From: VGEM01 sp033764265 | GTDB lineage: Bacteria; Pseudomonadota; Alphaproteobacteria; Rhodospirillales; Rhodospirillaceae | Assembly: GCA_033764265.1 (NCBI GenBank) | Contig: JANRJB010000050.1 | Location: forward strand, 1-15,671 | Direction of reading: 5' to 3' | DNA length: 15,671 bases | Shown: piece after piece, positions 14,173 through 15,671 of the stretch | Layout of the letters: the number at the start of each line of letters is the position of its first letter | Numbering within the stretch: the first letter of the stretch is position 1 | The notes under the pieces: model-generated | Database searches by the model: none | Told to the model about the DNA's origin: nothing | The model's input: only the letters and a program-made list of their open reading frames with translations | Program-made: the position numbers and the translations under genes

Positions 14173-15671
14173 TCAAATATCCAGGTTTCGCACGTTGAGG
14201 GCGTTGTCCTGGATGAAGTCGCGGCGGTGTTCGACCACGTCGCCCATCAGGGTGGAGAAAATCTCGTTGGCCTCGTCGGCGTGGTGGACCTTCACCTGCA
14301 ACAGGGTGCGGGCGTTGGGGTCGAGCGTGGTTTCCCACAGCTGGCCGGGATTCATTTCGCCCAGGCCTTTGTAGCGCTGCAGCGACACGCCCTTGCGGCC
14401 CGCGGCCATGACTTCGACCACCAGCGGCACCGGCCCGGCCACGGCGATGTCGCGGTCCTTGGTGCGCAGCACGGCCGGATGGGTGTAGGTGGCCTGCAGT
14501 TCCGCCGCCAGGCTGTCGAGGTGGCGCGCCTCGGACGAATGCAGCGTGCGGGCGTCGATGGTGTGGGTTTCGGTCACGCCGCGAAGCGTGCGCGCGAAGC
14601 TGAGCCCGCCGCCGTCGGCGGCGGCGCCCGACCAGCCCTTTTCGTACTCGGTTTCCTGATGGTCGAGCCGGCGGGCGACATACTGCGCCGCCTGGCTGGC
14701 GAGCTTGGCGTCGGACAGCACTTCGGTATTGAACGCCCCGGCGATGGCGCACTGCTCGACGATCTTGAGCGGCAGCGTGCGGCTGAGGGCCTGCAGGCTC
14801 GTGCGCACGTCACGGGCGCGCAGCGTCAGCCGGCGCAACTCCTCGCCGCCGACTTGCGCGCCGCCGTGCAGCACCAGCACCGCGTCGGCCAGTCCGGCGT
14901 TGATCAGGTACTCCTCCATCGCCTCGTCGTTCTTCAGATAGACCTCGGAGGAGCTTTTCTTGGCGCGGTAGAGCGGCGGCTGGGCGATGAACAGATGCCC
15001 GTTCTCGATCAGCTGCGGCAGCTGGCGGTAGAAGAACGTGAGCAGCAGCGTGCGGATGTGGCTGCCGTCCACGTCGGCGTCGGTCATGATGACGATCTTG
15101 TGGTAGCGCAGCTTGGCGATGTTGAATTCCTCGGCGCCGATACCGGTGCCGAGCGCGGTGATCAGCGTGCCGATTTCGGCCGACGACAGCATCTTGTCGA
15201 AGCGGGCGCGTTCCACGTTCAGGATCTTGCCGCGCAGGGGCAGAATGGCCTGGAACTTGCGGTCGCGGCCCTGCTTGGCCGAGCCGCCGGCCGAATCGCC
15301 CTCGACGATGAACAGCTCGGAGGCGGCCGGGTCGCGGCTTTGGCAGTCGGCCAACTTGCCGGGCAGCGAGGCGAGGTCGAGCGCGCCCTTGCGCCGTGTC
15401 AATTCGCGGGCCTTGCGCGCGGCCTCGCGCGCGAGCGCGGCCTCGACCACCTTGCCGACGATCTTGCGCGCTTCGCCGGGGTGTTCCTCGAACCATTCGC
15501 CCAGCTTCTCGGCGACCACGCTTTCGACCACCGGGCGCACCTCGGAGGAGACCAGCTTTTCCTTGGTCTGCGAGGAGAACTTGGGGTCAGGCACTTTGAC
15601 CGAGACGACGCAGGTCAAGCCCTCGCGCATGTCTTCGCCCGACAGGTCGACCTTGTCCTTCTTCGCCGCCA
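14173..15671 (-). CDS. gyrB: DNA gyrase subunit B, C-terminal ~60% (5' end outside window)
   Basis: The 498 visible residues cover the end of the ATPase/transducer domain, the TOPRIM domain and the C-terminal tail. REGLTCVVSVKVPDPKFSSQ runs into the QTK motif that contacts ATP phosphate. TOPRIM shows EGDSAGGSAKQ (near 15283-15303), PLRGKILNVE and the metal-binding DADVDGSHIRTLLL (near 15060). QRYKGLGEMNPGQLWETTLD, near 14325-14380, is the usual GyrB C-terminal signature. A long segment of about 180 residues between TOPRIM and this signature resembles the insert found in many Gram-negative GyrB. I prefer GyrB to ParE because of this insert and the alphaproteobacterial-looking REGLTC segment. 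The gene ends at a TGA (14173-14175) and the frame continues past the window edge. GyrB with GyrA introduces negative supercoils. Confidence 0.96.
   Translation of the reverse strand, partial: AAKKDKVDLSGEDMREGLTCVVSVKVPDPKFSSQTKEKLVSSEVRPVVESVVAEKLGEWFEEHPGEARKIVGKVVEAALAREAARKARELTRRKGALDLASLPGKLADCQSRDPAASELFIVEGDSAGGSAKQGRDRKFQAILPLRGKILNVERARFDKMLSSAEIGTLITALGTGIGAEEFNIAKLRYHKIVIMTDADVDGSHIRTLLLTFFYRQLPQLIENGHLFIAQPPLYRAKKSSSEVYLKNDEAMEEYLINAGLADAVLVLHGGAQVGGEELRRLTLRARDVRTSLQALSRTLPLKIVEQCAIAGAFNTEVLSDAKLASQAAQYVARRLDHQETEYEKGWSGAAADGGGLSFARTLRGVTETHTIDARTLHSSEARHLDSLAAELQATYTHPAVLRTKDRDIAVAGPVPLVVEVMAAGRKGVSLQRYKGLGEMNPGQLWETTLDPNARTLLQVKVHHADEANEIFSTLMGDVVEHRRDFIQDNALNVRNLDI

Overview
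The window looks like a chromosomal segment of a free-living, aerobic, high-G+C alphaproteobacterium, possibly Rhodospirillales-like. The reasons are a System I (Ccm) cytochrome c maturation operon with an alphaproteobacterial-style CcmI/CycH, a GyrB of the alphaproteobacterial type, dense packing with many 3-4 bp overlaps, and G+C around 65-70% in most genes. The order or genus cannot be fixed by eye.

Layout. Positions 1-6552 hold a single plus-strand run: ccmE (3' end only), ccmF, ccmG, ccmH, ccmI, a SCO1/SenC copper chaperone, a YcgN-type cysteine-rich protein and a YgjP-like metallopeptidase. The ccm genes hand heme from CcmE to reduced apocytochrome c in the periplasm: CcmF with CcmH/CcmI is the ligase and CcmG/CcmH handle thiols. 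SCO adds cytochrome oxidase copper-site assembly, so this is a respiratory-chain assembly operon. A SleB-type cell wall hydrolase (minus strand, 6577-7269) faces it tail to tail. A 559-bp A+T-richer divergent intergenic region (7270-7828) follows. It carries one perfect DnaA-box nonamer overlapping a sigma70-like promoter, a short inverted repeat and three copies of an octamer.

Positions 7829-9046 encode a Bcr/CflA-type drug efflux transporter whose stop codon overlaps that of a convergent bifunctional class A PBP (PBP1A family, 9043-10983, minus). Diverging from the PBP is a pair: a 112-aa protein joining a histone-H1-like basic tail to a probable ribbon-helix-helix domain, then a secreted protein of about 180 aa. 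Facing these on the minus strand are a Tat-exported DUF1838 protein and a four-helix membrane protein of unknown function.

Positions 13443-14103 hold a complete HepT/MntA (HEPN ribonuclease / MNT nucleotidyltransferase) toxin-antitoxin pair of lower G+C, placed just downstream of gyrB. The last segment (14173-15671, minus) is the C-terminal ~60% of gyrB, running off the window edge.

Most of the window is ordinary housekeeping. The parts most worth a second look are the H1-tail/RHH protein, the TA module behind gyrB, the A+T-rich intergenic region, and the duplicated TPR half in CcmI. I see no CRISPR array, tRNA, rRNA, insertion sequence or prophage, and no clear evidence of a wholly new multi-gene system.
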